A stretch of 64,000 nucleotides of DNA from Burhinus oedicnemus (taxonomy: Eukaryota > Chordata > Aves > Charadriiformes > Burhinidae): positions 2,966,785 to 3,030,784 of the forward strand of contig VFFE01009164.1 of the NCBI GenBank assembly GCA_008921705.1, in the 5' to 3' direction. This document shows positions 34,200-47,400 of the stretch, piece after piece; within the stretch, counting starts at the first letter, position 1, and every line of letters begins with the position of its first letter. Made by a program: the position numbers and the translations under genes. The notes under the pieces are model-generated. The model made no database searches and had not been told where the DNA came from. It saw nothing but the letters and a program-made list of their open reading frames with translations.

Positions 34200-34840
34200 A
34201 TGCAAAAGAAGCAGATGTGGGACCGCGCGGGATGTCCGCCGGCAGCAACCTGCTGCAAAAACCCTCCCATTTCTCCCAGCCTTCCCATGCAAGGCTCAGC
34301 AGCAGAGGTGGCACCGGGGAGAGTGGAGGAACGTGACCCTCTCTCCTCCAAAAGCCCTGGCGTCTCCGGCCACTTCAGACAGAGCCATTGAGCGGGGCGG
34401 AGAGGCTGCACATTGTGCCCCTTTCCAGAGGGCTGCCTCCTCTCCATTTGTTTACCACACATCCTGTCTTCCTTTCTGTTTGCTTCACACATCATCGCCT
34501 TCATTAATCGTCCTCCCCGCTCCCCATTTGGGCCTTTGGATTTTCGGCTTGCCATGGGTAATTCTAATTACCTCAGGCATAAAAAAATAAAATAAAATAG
34601 GAGCTTAAGTAGGTGCACTTCATTCTTCAACCGCCTTTTACAAGCAGTTCAGTGCTGGCTACCAAGGGAATCTGATTAAACTAATTACTCTGATTGGCTT
34701 GTTTAATCAACTGCTTGGTTTAATTGGGCCTCGCTAATGCGGAGTGGTGGAGTCCGTGGTGCGTAATGTGAGAACCAGGAGACCCGTAACACCGGCGGTG
34801 ACACCACTACAGAAACCAGCCCGCATTCCCAGCCTAACGG
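34200..34840. promoter_or_regulatory. Candidate developmental enhancer, CpG-containing and TAAT-rich
   Basis: CpG is elevated over the whole block (eleven between 34,224 and 34,400, then more at 34,496-34,800). The second half is packed with homeodomain cores: cattaatcg at 34,502-34,510, gggtaattctaattacctca at 34,556-34,575, tgattaaactaattactctg at 34,673-34,692, tgtttaatcaactg at 34,700-34,713 and tggtttaattggg at 34,716-34,728. A slightly degenerate direct repeat GCTTGTTTAAT / GCTTGGTTTAAT (34,697 and 34,713) adds to this. The segment ttaagtaggtgcacttcatt at 34,606-34,625 carries a CACTTCA word that fits the NKX2 consensus and a related inverted half. A minus-strand frame at 34,025-34,555 (176 codons) overlaps the GC-rich half but shows no domain. 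Confidence 0.45.
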
Positions 34841-34937
34841 GTGGATTTTAATAAATGCAGACCTCAGCTGAGAGCCCAACTGTATTCTCAAGAGCCTGAA
34901 TGGGCTGGAGGTTTTAGTGATAATTAAAATTGCTAGC

Positions 34938-34962
34938 AAAAAAAAAAAAAAAAGAAAAAAAA
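34938..34962. repeat. Poly(A) tract
   Basis: Sixteen A residues, one G and eight more A residues follow one another. No retrotransposon body is recognisable to the left, so this is a simple tract rather than a tail that I can assign. Confidence 0.85.
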
Positions 34963-37900
34963 CCCCAACCCTTTCTCATTAAAGGACTTGTCCTTTCCCC
35001 CTCCCCCTCCTGGCCTCCAAACTTGAAGCAATATCGTGAATCCTGTCTGCCTCTTTCAAACAACACTTCAATTCATCAAGGCAAAGAATCCCTCCTCCTT
35101 TATCTTCCCCCATCCCTGAGATTTTTTACTCCCATTTAGAGCGTGCATGGCCCAAAGTAAATACACAGACAACAGGGTTACAAATTACCTTGCACTAGGT
35201 AAATCCACTCTGAGTACCTGGGGAGGTTTGCAGAATACAAATAGCTTCTGTGTAAGCATCCTGCGAATAATGGGGATTCCTATAGCTCTAATTACTAGAA
35301 CAATAATAACCTGGAGAGCGTCGCCTTGCCTTGACCAGTCTGAGCTCTGACTCTCCACTCCTTCCCCTGCCCTCCACTTGCTCTCACAGCAGGGAGGGAT
35401 GAGGACGAAAAGCTGAACACACGCCTGGTTTAGCAAAGCTCCACTCATCTGGGGCCAATATGTTTTATGGTGACATGCAGAGTGAATTTGTAACTCACTG
35501 AAGATTTTCTCAAGGCCAACGACAGACTGGCAGTCAAGTGGGCACTGGCATGAGCATCAAACCCCTGCGGTCAGCATTATATTCCAGCACAGCGATCCCT
35601 GTGCCATAGAGCACACCACGTGGGCACACACGACTTTCATGCCCAATTGTCATAAATCTCTATTTTCCATCTGTAAATGGAGAAAATAGCAGCAAAATAC
35701 TGTGGGGATGAAAAAGCGTGGGACTTTTGTAAGGATCTGGTAGACACAGCCACATTAGCAATGCTGGAGCTCTCCTAGCCCAATTTTTGGAGGTGATCTT
35801 ACCAGCTTAAAAACAGAAGGTCAAACGAGCTGGCAACACCCAGCGTTTATTTTTAATTGTCCACAAGGTTGACTCTCTTCTTCACTGCAAGAATGGACAG
35901 TGAGCTAAGACGAAATACATTTTCCAAGGAAATCTGTTAAGCTTTGCCTATCTCAGGTTCCTCAGACCCTTCACACTCCACCCTGGGACAACATAAGACA
36001 CCACCAGTGTCTCCCAGGTGACTCTTCATGACATCTGCACCCACCTACCCACACACAGGACTGTGCCCTGCATCAGGATTCATTGCATTCTAGCATGTAT
36101 TTGTAAAGCAAGTAGGACTAAGCTATAGAAGGGGGCTTCTACCACATTTCTCTGCTGTCTCCTGCCATCCCAGGACAGGGGCTTCTGAGACATCACAGCC
36201 TGAGGGGACAGCGTTGTAGAGGTGTTCTTTCTTCTGTCTATCACCCCCCAAATTGCCTGTCTACATCCAGTGGAGCCAATATAACTGAGTTGGCCAATTC
36301 TACAGTTAATTTAACTACTTTGACTCCAGTTGAGGGATGTATATAGCTGCCTTGTCAAGATGGGAATTAGTTGGGTCAATGGGCATCTGAGATTAGATTT
36401 CCAGGAGAGGAAGAAGCAAATAAACACTTAAAGCAGACCTAAGGCAGAATATCTGTTAAAATTTCATCTGCTTGATTCCTTTAACAGACTGAGCCACAAG
36501 AGAGGGATTTGTCACACCTAACTTTAGTCATGGAAAATATAAATGTATATACATGATGTAACAGCTCTAGACTGCCTTTGTACTTGATACAGAGAAATGG
36601 GTATTTATGCCTATTTCAGGGGTCCGCTTCACCTTGCCCTAGAAATACCTTTTTCTTCTGCTTTGGGTGTGAAGGGAACTGCAGGTGAGCTTGGAGCTAC
36701 ACCACGGCCAAATGACTCCTGCCTTGGCTGCTGGGAGGAGGACCCTAGGGGAGACACCAGAGCTCCCTGCAGACCCCAGCTGGTGCTCATGAGGGTCTTG
36801 GGGATCTGACATCTCACCAGCCTAGTGTCCTCTCCCTGCAAACCAGCAGAACAAACCTGGCCTGCTTACCACCATGCTCACTGCTATATCTGTGAGCTCT
36901 GTCCACACATTGGCCCAATCTTCCCACTTGCGACGGGCAAGGGACTACCCGCAGACACGGACAGATGCACAAAAAGGGTCTTATCTATAACTGCAGAATC
37001 TGAGGTGAAGAAAAGACAGTCCCTCCAGAAGTGGTTGGGTGAACTCCAGTGTTAGCTCACATACTCCTTGGTTGCTGCCACCTCAGATCTTGGCACTATA
37101 TACAGTGGGTTGCTTCACCCCGCACACTCCCAAGTTGTCACATTTTTTTTCTGAGCAAAACACTGTAATGATCTGTAGACTAGTAAAAGTTGTGTTTGAA
37201 TTCTGTAAAAATTCACGTGTGGGGTTTTTTTCTGAATCATGCACTGTGGAAGTTTCCTTTGCATTGTCTCAGTCATAATCCACAGTAAACGAACACCGCG
37301 GTTCATTAACCCATCTCTAATTGCTTTGGAGAAGTCTCTTTTTTTAATTTTGTGGTTTGCTCTGGGCTGAAAAATGTCCATATAAGTGAGTAGGTGAAAG
37401 CATTTTAAAACCACAGGGATCCCCAGTGTTGAGCTGGAAAGGAAATAATTTTTTTTTTTCATGGGCTGGGTATATTTTATATCCCAACTGACTATGCTGA
37501 AAAGGTCATGAGGTACTACCCAGCTGGAGTTATCACATCGATCGTCCAAAAAGCACCAGTTGCAGGATGCCTAAGCTAAAGTCACAGCAAAAATCATTAC
37601 CATTTTTATGAGGGAGAGCATGGCATTTTTCACTAGAATATACCCAGTCAGATACGAAACAAAGGAATAAAAAAGCAATAACCATTTGTTAATATTTCTG
37701 CTCTTGCAGGGTCACTTGGGATAGTGCTGTGGTGATCTCCCTCCCCATTCTTCTGCCCAGTGGCATCCATCTGGGACACCTAATGAATGCTTGTTAAACA
37801 TAACTTTTCCCAGTAAGACAAAATCTGTTTCTAACTCATGACCTACTGACACTTGTTCATTATGTAGCCTTCTTCCAAGAGACAGGCTGTTTAGGAAAAC

Positions 37901-38888
37901 TATTGACTGCCTACATGCTCCATACAGCCATGCCTTAATTACAAGACAGTTCCTATTAGTAACTGTGTGATACTAAAAGGCTGCCAAGCAGATGTTCTGT
38001 ATAGGGTATCACGGCCACTTAGTGCTTTGCTGAGACGATGTGGTGCCGTGGGACCTGTTGCAGAGCCTGTGGAGCTGGAGGAGACATCCTGGCTAACCCT
38101 CATCGCAGCTGAAACAGGGCCATATTTCACCAACAGCATTTTCTCCTGCAGCCATCCCTCCTGTTGTGTAAGGATTTCATCTAACACCTATGAAGACCGA
38201 TGGAGAATATTTCACTGCCTTTCAGCGGCTTTGGGCAAGGCATTATTTGAAAGTATTTTGAGATATATATTCCTGTGAAATCCTCCACATTCACAGTCCC
38301 TCACACTGTCCTTCATTCTGATGCACTGGGTTTATCAGAGACCTCCCCTTCTCGCAGGTAATGCCCCAGCCTCAGTTAAACATGCTACCAGCATGTGTAG
38401 TGTGGCTCCCCTATTATTTGGAGACAAGGCCATAAAGACTAAATGGAAAGATTCATCAAAAGCCAATCATTCCACCTAGCTATTTCTTCCTGATGAATGA
38501 ATGACATCGCAGAGAGAATAACTACTTAACAAACACTTTCACTTCCCACTCTACCCACTGAGCTCTTGGGAACTGATGCAAGCTAGAGAGAGTGCTGGTT
38601 TTCCCCTCCTCAGAGAGCCTTGGAGTGGTTCACCTGGCGAGGTAAACAAACTCATTGATCTTATGAGGTTTAGCTGAAGATCCAAGTAATTTGGGGGTGC
38701 TCCAAGCTTTAGGTTTCTTTTCTAAAGCCAGTTATGTACTAGGTTTTTATCTTTTTTTTCCATTTCCAAGGGGCTACATTAAAATACCTTATTACCGATG
38801 CAAGTGGATGAGTGGAATATCTCCATTCCAACAGAATGACGCCAAGCTATCATTATATTCACAAAGCATTTTAACACTCTTCACTTTA
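34963..38888. other. Non-coding DNA, no genes seen
   Basis: The segment 35,150-35,330 (ggttacaaattaccttgcac, tagctctaattactagaaca) has two TAATTA-type cores and may belong to the regulatory block to its left. The remainder is unique. The minus-strand frame 37,115-37,549 (144 codons) includes two T/A-rich runs and is not protein-like. No exon or repeat family is recognised. Confidence 0.4.
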
Positions 38889-39686
38889 CAGAATCACAGG
38901 GGTTGGAAGGGACCTCTGAAGATCATCTATTCCAACCTCCCTGCCAGAGCAGGTTCACCTACAACAGGTTGCACAGGATGGCCCCCAGGCGGGTTTGGAA
39001 TGTCTCCAGAGTTGGAGACTCCACCACCTCTCTGGGCAGCCTGTTCCAGTACTCTGCCACCCTCAAAGGAAACAAGTTCCTCCTCAAGTTTAGACAGAAC
39101 TTCCTGTGTTCAAGTTTGTGCCTGTTACCTCTTGTCCTATCACTGGGCACCACTGAAAGACGACTGGTCCCATCCTCCTGGCACCCTCCCTTTAAGTATT
39201 TATAAGCATTGATAAGATCCCCCCTCAGTCTTCTCTTCTCCGGACTAAAAAGACCCAAGTCCCTCAGCCTTTCCTCATAAGAGAGATGTTCCAGCCACCT
39301 AATCATCTTCATAGCCCTCTGCTGCACCCTCTCCAGCACTTCCCTGTCCTTCTTGAACCAGGGAGACCACAACTGGACACAGGACTCCAGGTGCAGCCTC
39401 ACCGGGGCAGAGTAAAGGGGGAGGATGACCTCCCTCGGCCTGCTTGCCACACCCTTCTTGATGCACCCCAGCATGCCATTGTCCTTCTTGGCCACAAGGG
39501 CTCATTGCTGGCTCATGGTCATCCTGTTGTCCACCAGGACTCCCAGGTCCCTTTCCCCAGAGCTGCTTTCCAGCAGGTCAGCCCCTAACCGGTACTGGTG
39601 CATGGGGTTCTTCCTCCCCAGGTGCAGTACCCTACACTTGCCTTTGTTGAGCTTCATTGGGTTTCTTTCTGCCCATATCTCCAAGG
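38889..39686 (-). mobile_element. CR1 LINE, 5'-truncated, youngest copy in the window
   Basis: On the minus strand this is the last part of a CR1 element: the C-terminal portion of ORF2, its natural stop, and a 3' untranslated region of about 70 bases. The plus-strand tail starts cagaatcacaggggttggaa (38,889-38,908), which is the complement of the ATTCTGTG-type terminal repeat and the conserved 3' hairpin region used by the element's own reverse transcriptase. Divergence is low compared with the other copies. The left end in element sense (about 39,686) is abrupt, as expected from incomplete reverse transcription. No target duplication is visible, which is normal for CR1. Confidence 0.95.
38959..39684 (-). 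pseudogene. CR1 ORF2 C-terminal fragment (reverse transcriptase end), broken
   Basis: The frame is open from 39,684 down to a TGA at 39,504-39,502, and then, in the same frame, from 39,501 to the natural stop ending at 38,959. Recognisable words along it are [85 protein letters not shown] and, near the end, [20 protein letters not shown]. These belong to the region after the polymerase palm, not the catalytic FADD-type box, which is missing with the rest of the 5' part. The premature TGA stands where the family normally has a cysteine codon, so a single base change is the only lesion I see in about 240 codons. The fragment is not functional because the endonuclease and catalytic palm are absent. 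Confidence 0.9.
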
Positions 39687-40860
39687 CATTTCACCTTTGC
39701 ACTGGTATACACTCAAAACCCAAGAACTGTTGAATTTCATACGTTTCCCTGTAACCTTTGTGTCTTAATACCAATTTCCTAGTGGCATGAGAGCAAAGGG
39801 GATGTGAGCAAGGTTGAATTGAATCAAAACAATGAAAAAACAGACCATTGGCTCTAGAGCCTTGGCAGTGCCATAAGCAAATAAAACTGTTCTGTGTTTA
39901 TCACTTCATTCAGTCCAGATGGGCTGTTTTCCCCATACTGCAGTCATCATCCTGTATCAATACAAAGCCCTGAATAATACTTCTGTAGCATGTTGCTTCA
40001 ATGAAGCTGTCCTAGAATGGCTGTACTAGCGGTTTTGAAGTTGCCTCTGGGTCTCTCATGTGGTTAGGCTTACAGATGTCTTCTGTGGTCTCTCTTTCTC
40101 TATCAGTCATCGTTTCATTCTCATGCCTTCCAGATTTCCAGATACCTCCTGCCTGTGTCTGCTTGAAGGAAGGCTCCCTGTAAAGCCCTCCCATGTATTA
40201 CAAAAAGATCTGCTTCTGGTTTTGCTTCACATAACGCAATGTATGTTTTGTGAAAACCTAGGAACTGACAATCAGATTATTGATCACAGCCAACAATTCT
40301 GGCTCCTCTGTGTCTACTCATATACCCGCCCTGGAAAGTGGTTTTAGATTTGTTGTATGAATCTGCAGCTGATGAAAAGCTAAGGTCAGACGTATGGGCC
40401 TTAACCAGGCAGACTACAGGGAAGAACTCGTTTCGTTTGCCCTTCTAATTAGACTCAGTCACAGCCTGTACTGTTCCTGCAGCTCAAGCTGCAAGTCTTT
40501 CTTGAGAAAAGCTTTTATCTGCCCAGCGTTCTGCACCAAATCAGGACAGATTTGGCTCATTTGCAAACCCGGCCCACATTTTGCACAGGGGAAGTTCAAG
40601 GCAGTGAGTACTTCTGCCCATCACTCCCATCTGCCTGCTGGAAGTGAAGTTCGGCAGGGTAACTGCTGACAGTTGTGTTGCCTTCCTTTGAAAACAGACA
40701 CCTACTGCAAGAACGCAGCAAGAAAGAAGGATCCAGGCAAGGACCTGGGATTTGGAAGACTTAAAGTTCAGGCTCCTGCCTCAGCCACAGTCCTCCTGTG
40801 CCACTCGGGACAAAATGTTTAGGGCACATTCACAACACAGAGTAGAAGATAATATACATA
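39687..40860. other. Non-coding DNA, no genes seen
   Basis: This is unique sequence with short frames (the longest 95 codons at 40,060-40,347) that show no domain. Confidence 0.45.
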
Positions 40861-40863
40861 TGC

Positions 40864-40907
40864 CTTGGATCCATGAGGCTGGATCCACTAGAGTGGATCC
40901 AAGCAGC
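40864..40907. repeat. Three TGGATCCA palindromes at exact 14-bp spacing
   Basis: The 8-base palindrome TGGATCCA occurs at 40,866-40,873, 40,880-40,887 and 40,894-40,901, each start exactly 14 bases after the last. The six bases between copies differ (TGAGGC, CTAGAG), so only the palindrome is shared. The outer two copies extend into a 10-base inverted repeat, cttggatcca (40,864-40,873) and tggatccaag (40,894-40,903). Confidence 0.85.
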
Positions 40908-43900
40908 TCAGTTCATGCAAAGAGGAGATAAGCTGCACACATTTGGGGAGCTTTCAAGCTCACCTGGCTCTGCTCCCAGGTATTGTTTCTCTGCATTAGT
41001 GATAAGCATGTTAACAATTGGCTTTGCTATTATTAACATAGACATAGCGCTGTCCATGTGTGTCTAGACACCAGCTGAAACCAAGTGAGAACATGTGTCT
41101 CTGCTCCCAACATGCACTCTGCCCTTAGTGTCTCCTGCCTTTGACCCCTCTAACAATACAAGCTTTGTGGGTAACGTAGAGCTTGCAGTCACTTTTAAAA
41201 GCAGCCCTGATTATCTGACCATTCCAAAAATCCAGCACAAACCAAAACTGCTGGGCAAAAGCAGAAAAAAACCAGTAGCATCATCCTCCTGGACTCTCCG
41301 ATACCACAAGCGAACCTACACCACAGGCTGGTTTCAAGGTGTTTCCTCTCCAAAACCCTTTATAAAGAACGGAGTAACCTCATGGGCTTTGCGCTGGGCT
41401 CTGAGCTGGTGTGAGCAGGGCTGCAGGGGCATAACTCAGTACAAAATATGACTCTGGCTTAGCCCAGCCTGAGTCTGGCAGGGCTGTGCACAAAGCCACA
41501 GAGCCTGTGTGAAAATGCCCTCAGTCAGGCTCATAAAATGTTGTAGTTTGCAGCTGAGAAGGGATAAATTAAACTAACAAGCATGACAGCTATTTAAAAA
41601 TAAGAAATCATGTTTCATGGGGTAAAACAACATCTGAGGCCCCAGAGAGTCTGTACTTTGTATTTTTAATAGTCCTTTCACTGCAACAACACTCTCCCCT
41701 CCCCTTAGCCGGGCTGAAGACCCCAAGTTCAAACATTTCCCCGCTGCTCTCTCCCTGGTTTACTGCAGCTCTCGTCTTTACTATCACTCTGGATAACTCT
41801 CTTCTGTGAGGAGAAGGGCTTATTAGCTAGGAATTGATAAACAAAGAGGAGGGTGGAAGCAGAGGTCCCTGCTCCCCAAAGCAGGGCGCCTCTGGGGCGG
41901 TGGTGGCCTCCCACCCAGGACGGCTCTGCAAGGACCCCAGCTGCAGCCTGTCTGCAAATGTGTTGGTGGACAGGCTGTCAGAGGGCTGAGTGAGCCATCA
42001 CACACTGGCCTTTCGGGGTAATCGTGCGCTGAGGGTATGAAAAATCTGCGTTTCAGAAGACTTGCAAAGGCAGAGGGTGGCTGGTCTCCTTGGGCCAGTG
42101 TGCAGTGGGTTTTGGTACCAGGGGGAAGGGGTGCGTGCTGGATTCGGCACAGCATTGTAGTGCCTTTGGGCTTCTGTGGTAGCAAAAACTCATGAATCCC
42201 CATTGCAGGGGACTTGAGGACTTACCTTCTACAAAAGTTTCCATCTTTTTGAAAACACCGTGACACCCGTATCCATTCGTGTTGCCTACACGCTTTTAGC
42301 ACTCTGCTGCTTTAAGGACAGCTAAAAGCAATCGAGTGAGAATGCAAATGCAGTTAAAAGTAGCTTTGAAGCAATTTGACAATGATTATTAATGACTAGC
42401 TTCTTCAAAGAAGGATAAATTTCAGGATAAATTCCCTGTGAGAACAGATAATCTGCAGCAGGATTACATGAATGAAAAAGAAATCATGCAACCAACCAAC
42501 TTGTTATATGCGTTCACTCAGTTGCTGTTTCTCCAGATGACAAAATAATACTATTCCCTGTGGTCCTTAAAGTTGGTAAAGACAAAAGACAGGGTGTTAA
42601 AGTTACTTAAGGTAAAGCAGAAACATTTTGCAGCTTGACTTTTCGCATGGTGACAGCTATGTGAATGGGGAAGCTGAGGCAGAGAAGCCTGGGGCTGGTT
42701 ACAGGTAAAACCATGGTTTATTCTTATGCCTAAAACTCTCAGGGGTTTTATGATTTAAAGCTATCCAGTTCAGAAGCTGATCATCTTTTCTGAAGTTCTA
42801 GCAGAAGACATTCAAAGCAGAGTATTTCTCCATGAGACTAATCATCTGCTTTTTCAAAGCGATTCACAGAGACCGAAAGACGTGGTTAAAATCAAAGTCT
42901 GGATGAGTATACTGCATTTACCTCGTCTTGTTCTCTAACTGATAGAAAACAAGAGTTTGGCTGTTTATCTAAAGAGGACTTGAAGACAAGGAGTTCGTTA
43001 ACCTGTTTGATATCACAGTTTTATCTTCCCAAAGGACAAGAAGAACAGCACATCCCAAGTGCTCAAAATTGGCAGACTTGGCCTCAATGCAGAGCAGGTG
43101 AGTTTTCAGAAAATATCACTTGGTGAAGCTAAGCAGAAACAGAGCTGTTTGCAGCTGGCTGGTTTCTGCAGACACCCTCACTCTTCCAATGGATTAGGAA
43201 GTAAGTTTTCAGGGGCAAAACCCGAGTTTTGGGCTGATGACAATCTGTGTGTGATCTGAAATGGAGCTAAGCTGTGTGCTGCGAGTGTAAGCCAACTGCA
43301 GAATGCCTTTCTGCAGAGCTTGCTGGAACTTTTTTTATTAGCAATGTCTGCTTTCGATGAAAAATAGCTTCACAATTGTGATAGAACTTTTCATGGGAAA
43401 TGTAGCTTCTTTGTTTTTCCTATTTCTTGGATAAAACCCCTGAAAATAATGTGAAGTCAAAGGCTTTACTCTTTAATGTTCTCAAATTAAAATGTTGACT
43501 TCCATTTTCCTGTCTTCATTTTTTCTCCTTTTTTCTTCTTTTCCTATGAAGAAAATACACATTTCCCCTTTTTATACCTTTCCTTATCTATCCTTTTTCC
43601 TTCTCTTAGTTGGGAAAAGGAAAAAGAGAGAATAACAATGGAGAAAAAGACGACAAACTATATCAAATCCAAATATTCTATTTTTCTAAGAAACTGAAAT
43701 CAAGCAAAATGGTCTGTTCACAGCATGAGCATTTTCAAAGAACTTCCCCTATCCCCATCTTATTTGAAGGTTAAAAAACTGAATTTCCTCATGCATAGTG
43801 AAGGCATTTGCTCCTATTTTTTTTCTCTTTAGAACTGGTCTGATTCCTAACCCTTACATTTTTCTTTACTTCTCCCACTTTGCACTGGAGGAACATTTTC

Positions 43901-44459
43901 AAAAGCCTCTAGGGGACTTAGCAGAGTAAATCCTATTTTGAAAAGCAACACAGGCACTGGGGAGCTCCATCAGACTCAGCCGGACTCTACCACTTGCGGA
44001 TTTTGCTGATGTGCAAGGGCTGTGACCCACCATCATGCCACCGGGCATTTCCCAATGGCGTTAATCTGATGAGCTAACAGCAATGGTAAAGAGGAAGACG
44101 TGAGGGATTAGGGGCTGTAGCCTGCCCTGTGAATGATGCTGCATCCCTTGGGTGTTGCCAGCTCTGGTGCAGCAGTCCCACCACAACTCTCCTTTCCAAG
44201 GCAAAGCAGAGACAGCCAGAGGATTGTTTTATCCATACCAGGCAGGACCAGCAGGAATGCAAATGATGTCTGTAAAGGCTCTAGTAATCTAGGATTTTGA
44301 TCCACAGGATCAAAAATGGCTTTTGTTCCCAATAGTGAAGTCCACGAAAGATGGTCACAAGAAATAATTGGATCTAATGGGAAATGGTGTCATCAGAATT
44401 AGCTGTGGAAGGCTGTATGCAACTTCAGATGTGTGCAGCTAGCAAAACACCTCTTGAAG

Positions 44460-44474
44460 AAAAAAAAAAAAAAG
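44460..44474. repeat. Poly(A) tract
   Basis: Fifteen consecutive A residues stand alone, with no recognisable retrocopy to their left. Confidence 0.85.
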
Positions 44475-47400
44475 GCAAATAACCCAAACACTGACAAATA
44501 CTTTCAGAACAAAGAAATAAAGAAGACTGTGTCTTGCAATAGCTGGACACACATTTAAACGTCCCTATTTGCAGAAACATTAGGCATCTATCTGCTCTCT
44601 TCGTGAGTGTGAATTTGAATGTTTGTATCCCGCTCGATCCGTGGACTATTCAACAACCTTGTGATATGATAACAAACAAATGGACCCGAGCTGTGTGGAC
44701 ACTCACACATCATCAGATTAAAACATGCTTGCCTTACACCTGCAAGCTTGCTGCCAAGATGGGATGTCTGCCAGGGGTCTGGCTGTGTAGGTCTGGCTCA
44801 GACTTGTCCCTCTCTCCTCAGGGTGTGCTTAAGATTAAGCACATGCATACCTTAAGATGTAAACTATTTCTATACCACAATGGTCAAATCCCAAGGAATA
44901 AGATTTTTTTTTTTAAATTTTATTTCATTCTTGTAGATGGAGTTCACAAAATTTGTTTCCTTGTACATTTTAAGCTTTTTTAATCTCTTGGCAGGGTGTG
45001 TGTGTGATTTTTTTCCTTGCTAAATGTAAGACTTTCTTTTGAATTAGGAATAGAAAGACTCCTCCAAAGCTAAGGAAATAGTAGTAGATGTCATACTCAC
45101 ATTCACACATGCTGCATTCTATCACTGGAATATTTATTTTTATGCTCATTTTTCTCTATGCCTTGTCTTTCACCCCTTTCTTATTTCTTTTTTCTCCCCA
45201 TTTTCTATCCCTTCACAGTAAAATGCTCCCCAGCATCTCATCCCATAGTTTTCACATGGGTTTGAAATTAGTCAAATTAATTCACCCATCCCAGCAAGGG
45301 AGAAGATGCTCAAGTGGCATTTACCAATGTCCCTAAGAGTTTATCAGTAGTCACCTCCAGTGAAAGAGGCTGTTGGTTTCTTTGATAAAACAGGTGCAGG
45401 TCATGAAGGATTACAGTAAACAGTATGTGAGGCTGTCAGCCAAAACCCAGTGAACACCCAAATGATGCAGCTCCCCAAACACACCTGCCCTCTCACTTTG
45501 AGTTGCTTCATAAAATGTCTTCAGCTAGTCAGTCTATAGCAATATGCATTGCCTCCTTTTCCTGCAGACCTGCGTGAACCTCAGGCATGGATAACATGAA
45601 CCCCTCACTATTACAATTAGTAATTAATTCATAATAATGGTAGAAAAGGGCACAATTTAGTGTAGGTTTGACATTCCTGTTTTAATATGGAACTGTACCG
45701 CTTTCTCAGAAATACGTTGCTAACCCTTGGAGATAAAATGAAATATTTATCTCAATTGTGCAGACAACTGCAAAAGCTGCTAAAAAGCAGCAGTCAGGAA
45801 TATGATCCCATGGCACTTTATCAGTGGGAATTGCTATTCTTTTTGTGAGATAGAGGCTGTGGGAATTCCCCTTATCAAAATGAGTTAACAAGCTTTTACT
45901 GAAAGTTGAACAGCTTGAATGATAAAAAGGGTGGAAAAAAGACTGCACTTCTTCTGTCATTAAGTGTTAAAAAACTGAATTCTGACCCAAAGGAAAACCT
46001 GATACTCATGTAGGTGAGGGAAACTTTATATCATCCCAGTTTCTCAGTTGCCCCAAGTTTCCTGGAGAATCCACATGGTGCTGGAGAAGTCTCAATGCTC
46101 AGGAGCTCAGGAGTCTCTGAGCCTTTTCCCGTCCTACAGGGCAAGGTCAAGGTATCCTTCTGCCCTAGAAAATACTGTGATTGATAACTTTCTGAGGCCT
46201 TTTGCTTTCAAGGCAAGCTAGAGCAACTCTTGGGCTACTCCATTTCATGCCTGCAACTAAAGCATTATGGGGAAGAGCTCAGGATCTACAAATGCATGAG
46301 ATTGTCTTTTAGCCACTGAACCGAGGGATGAATAAGCCTCTGGATCTTCAATGTGCTCAGTGTTTGGGCTCTCATTTTCCCTTTCATTTCTGGAACAAGG
46401 CATGTCAGAAACATCATGGAATAATTTTTGGTTTCTAGGAGTTTCCAGCACCATTTTAATTCACATAGACATCTCACCCTTCGGTGAAAATTCAAACACA
46501 CCCCCACACCTTTGTAGATTCACCATCACTGGTGCCACAGAGAAGACAGGACTTCAAGCAATGTAGCTAAAAGTGTTTTTAAGCCTAGTGTTCATCTGTA
46601 ATGTAACTTCAGCTATTGCCAAGGCAATAGCGGGTGCTGTTGAGATATGCAACCAGTTGACAAAAAGCCAGCACTGACATGGCCTGTCCACTGCGGACCA
46701 GCCTTTCCTCCTCCATGTGATCGCTGAGGCACGGCAAGGCATGTTTCCCTGCAGGCCATGGCACAGCCACCTCCCAAAGGCATCTCCCAGCTGCTCGGCT
46801 TGTGCTGCCACCCAAACAGACCAACGGAGCAAGTCGCACGTGGAAAACAGCGTCGCACAGACACATGCACACGCACGCCCTACAGGCATCTGTGAATTAT
46901 GAGGCGTTAAACCCCTCACAGAACTCTGGTGACTTCATAAACCACAAAAATGATGAAATTATTGCCACATAATGAGAAATGTTCCCATCTTTTAATTTGA
47001 TACTCTATATGGAGCAGGAGCCCTGATTCTTTCTCATTTCCCCTTCGGAGGCTTCCAGACGTTTCTCTCCTCTGCTTTCTGAGGTGCAGGTTATCTGACA
47101 GAGTTTCACCTTCTCCTGGTACTTTCACTTTTAGCAAGCTCCCTCTCTATTGCCGCCAGTACACTCAGAAGTTCCCTATAGTTGTTCCTGAACAAGTCTC
47201 TCCAGGAGAAAGGCTGAAGCCAAGTGAGAATTTGGTTCCCTTATATTGCCTCTGGCCTTTCCTTATCTTGTTGTAATCTTCAAGCAGAGGAATAGCACGT
47301 TAAACTGAAATGAAAACAGAGAAGCAGCAGCGCTAGCCATTCAGAAATTTGTCTTAGTGCGCTTCCTTGCTTAGAGCCAGCAGCTGAGAGCTGAGTCACA

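Noticed and set aside
34025..34555. 176-codon minus-strand frame
   Set aside because: It lies over the CpG-containing block, where stop codons are rarer, and several other frames are open too. No domain or start context is visible.
34938..34962. Poly(A) run as the tail of a retrocopy
   Set aside because: No coding-like or LINE-like sequence precedes it and no target duplication is visible, so it is treated as a simple tract.
38691..39212. 173-codon plus-strand frame
   Set aside because: Its larger part is the antisense of the CR1 ORF2 end and 3' region.
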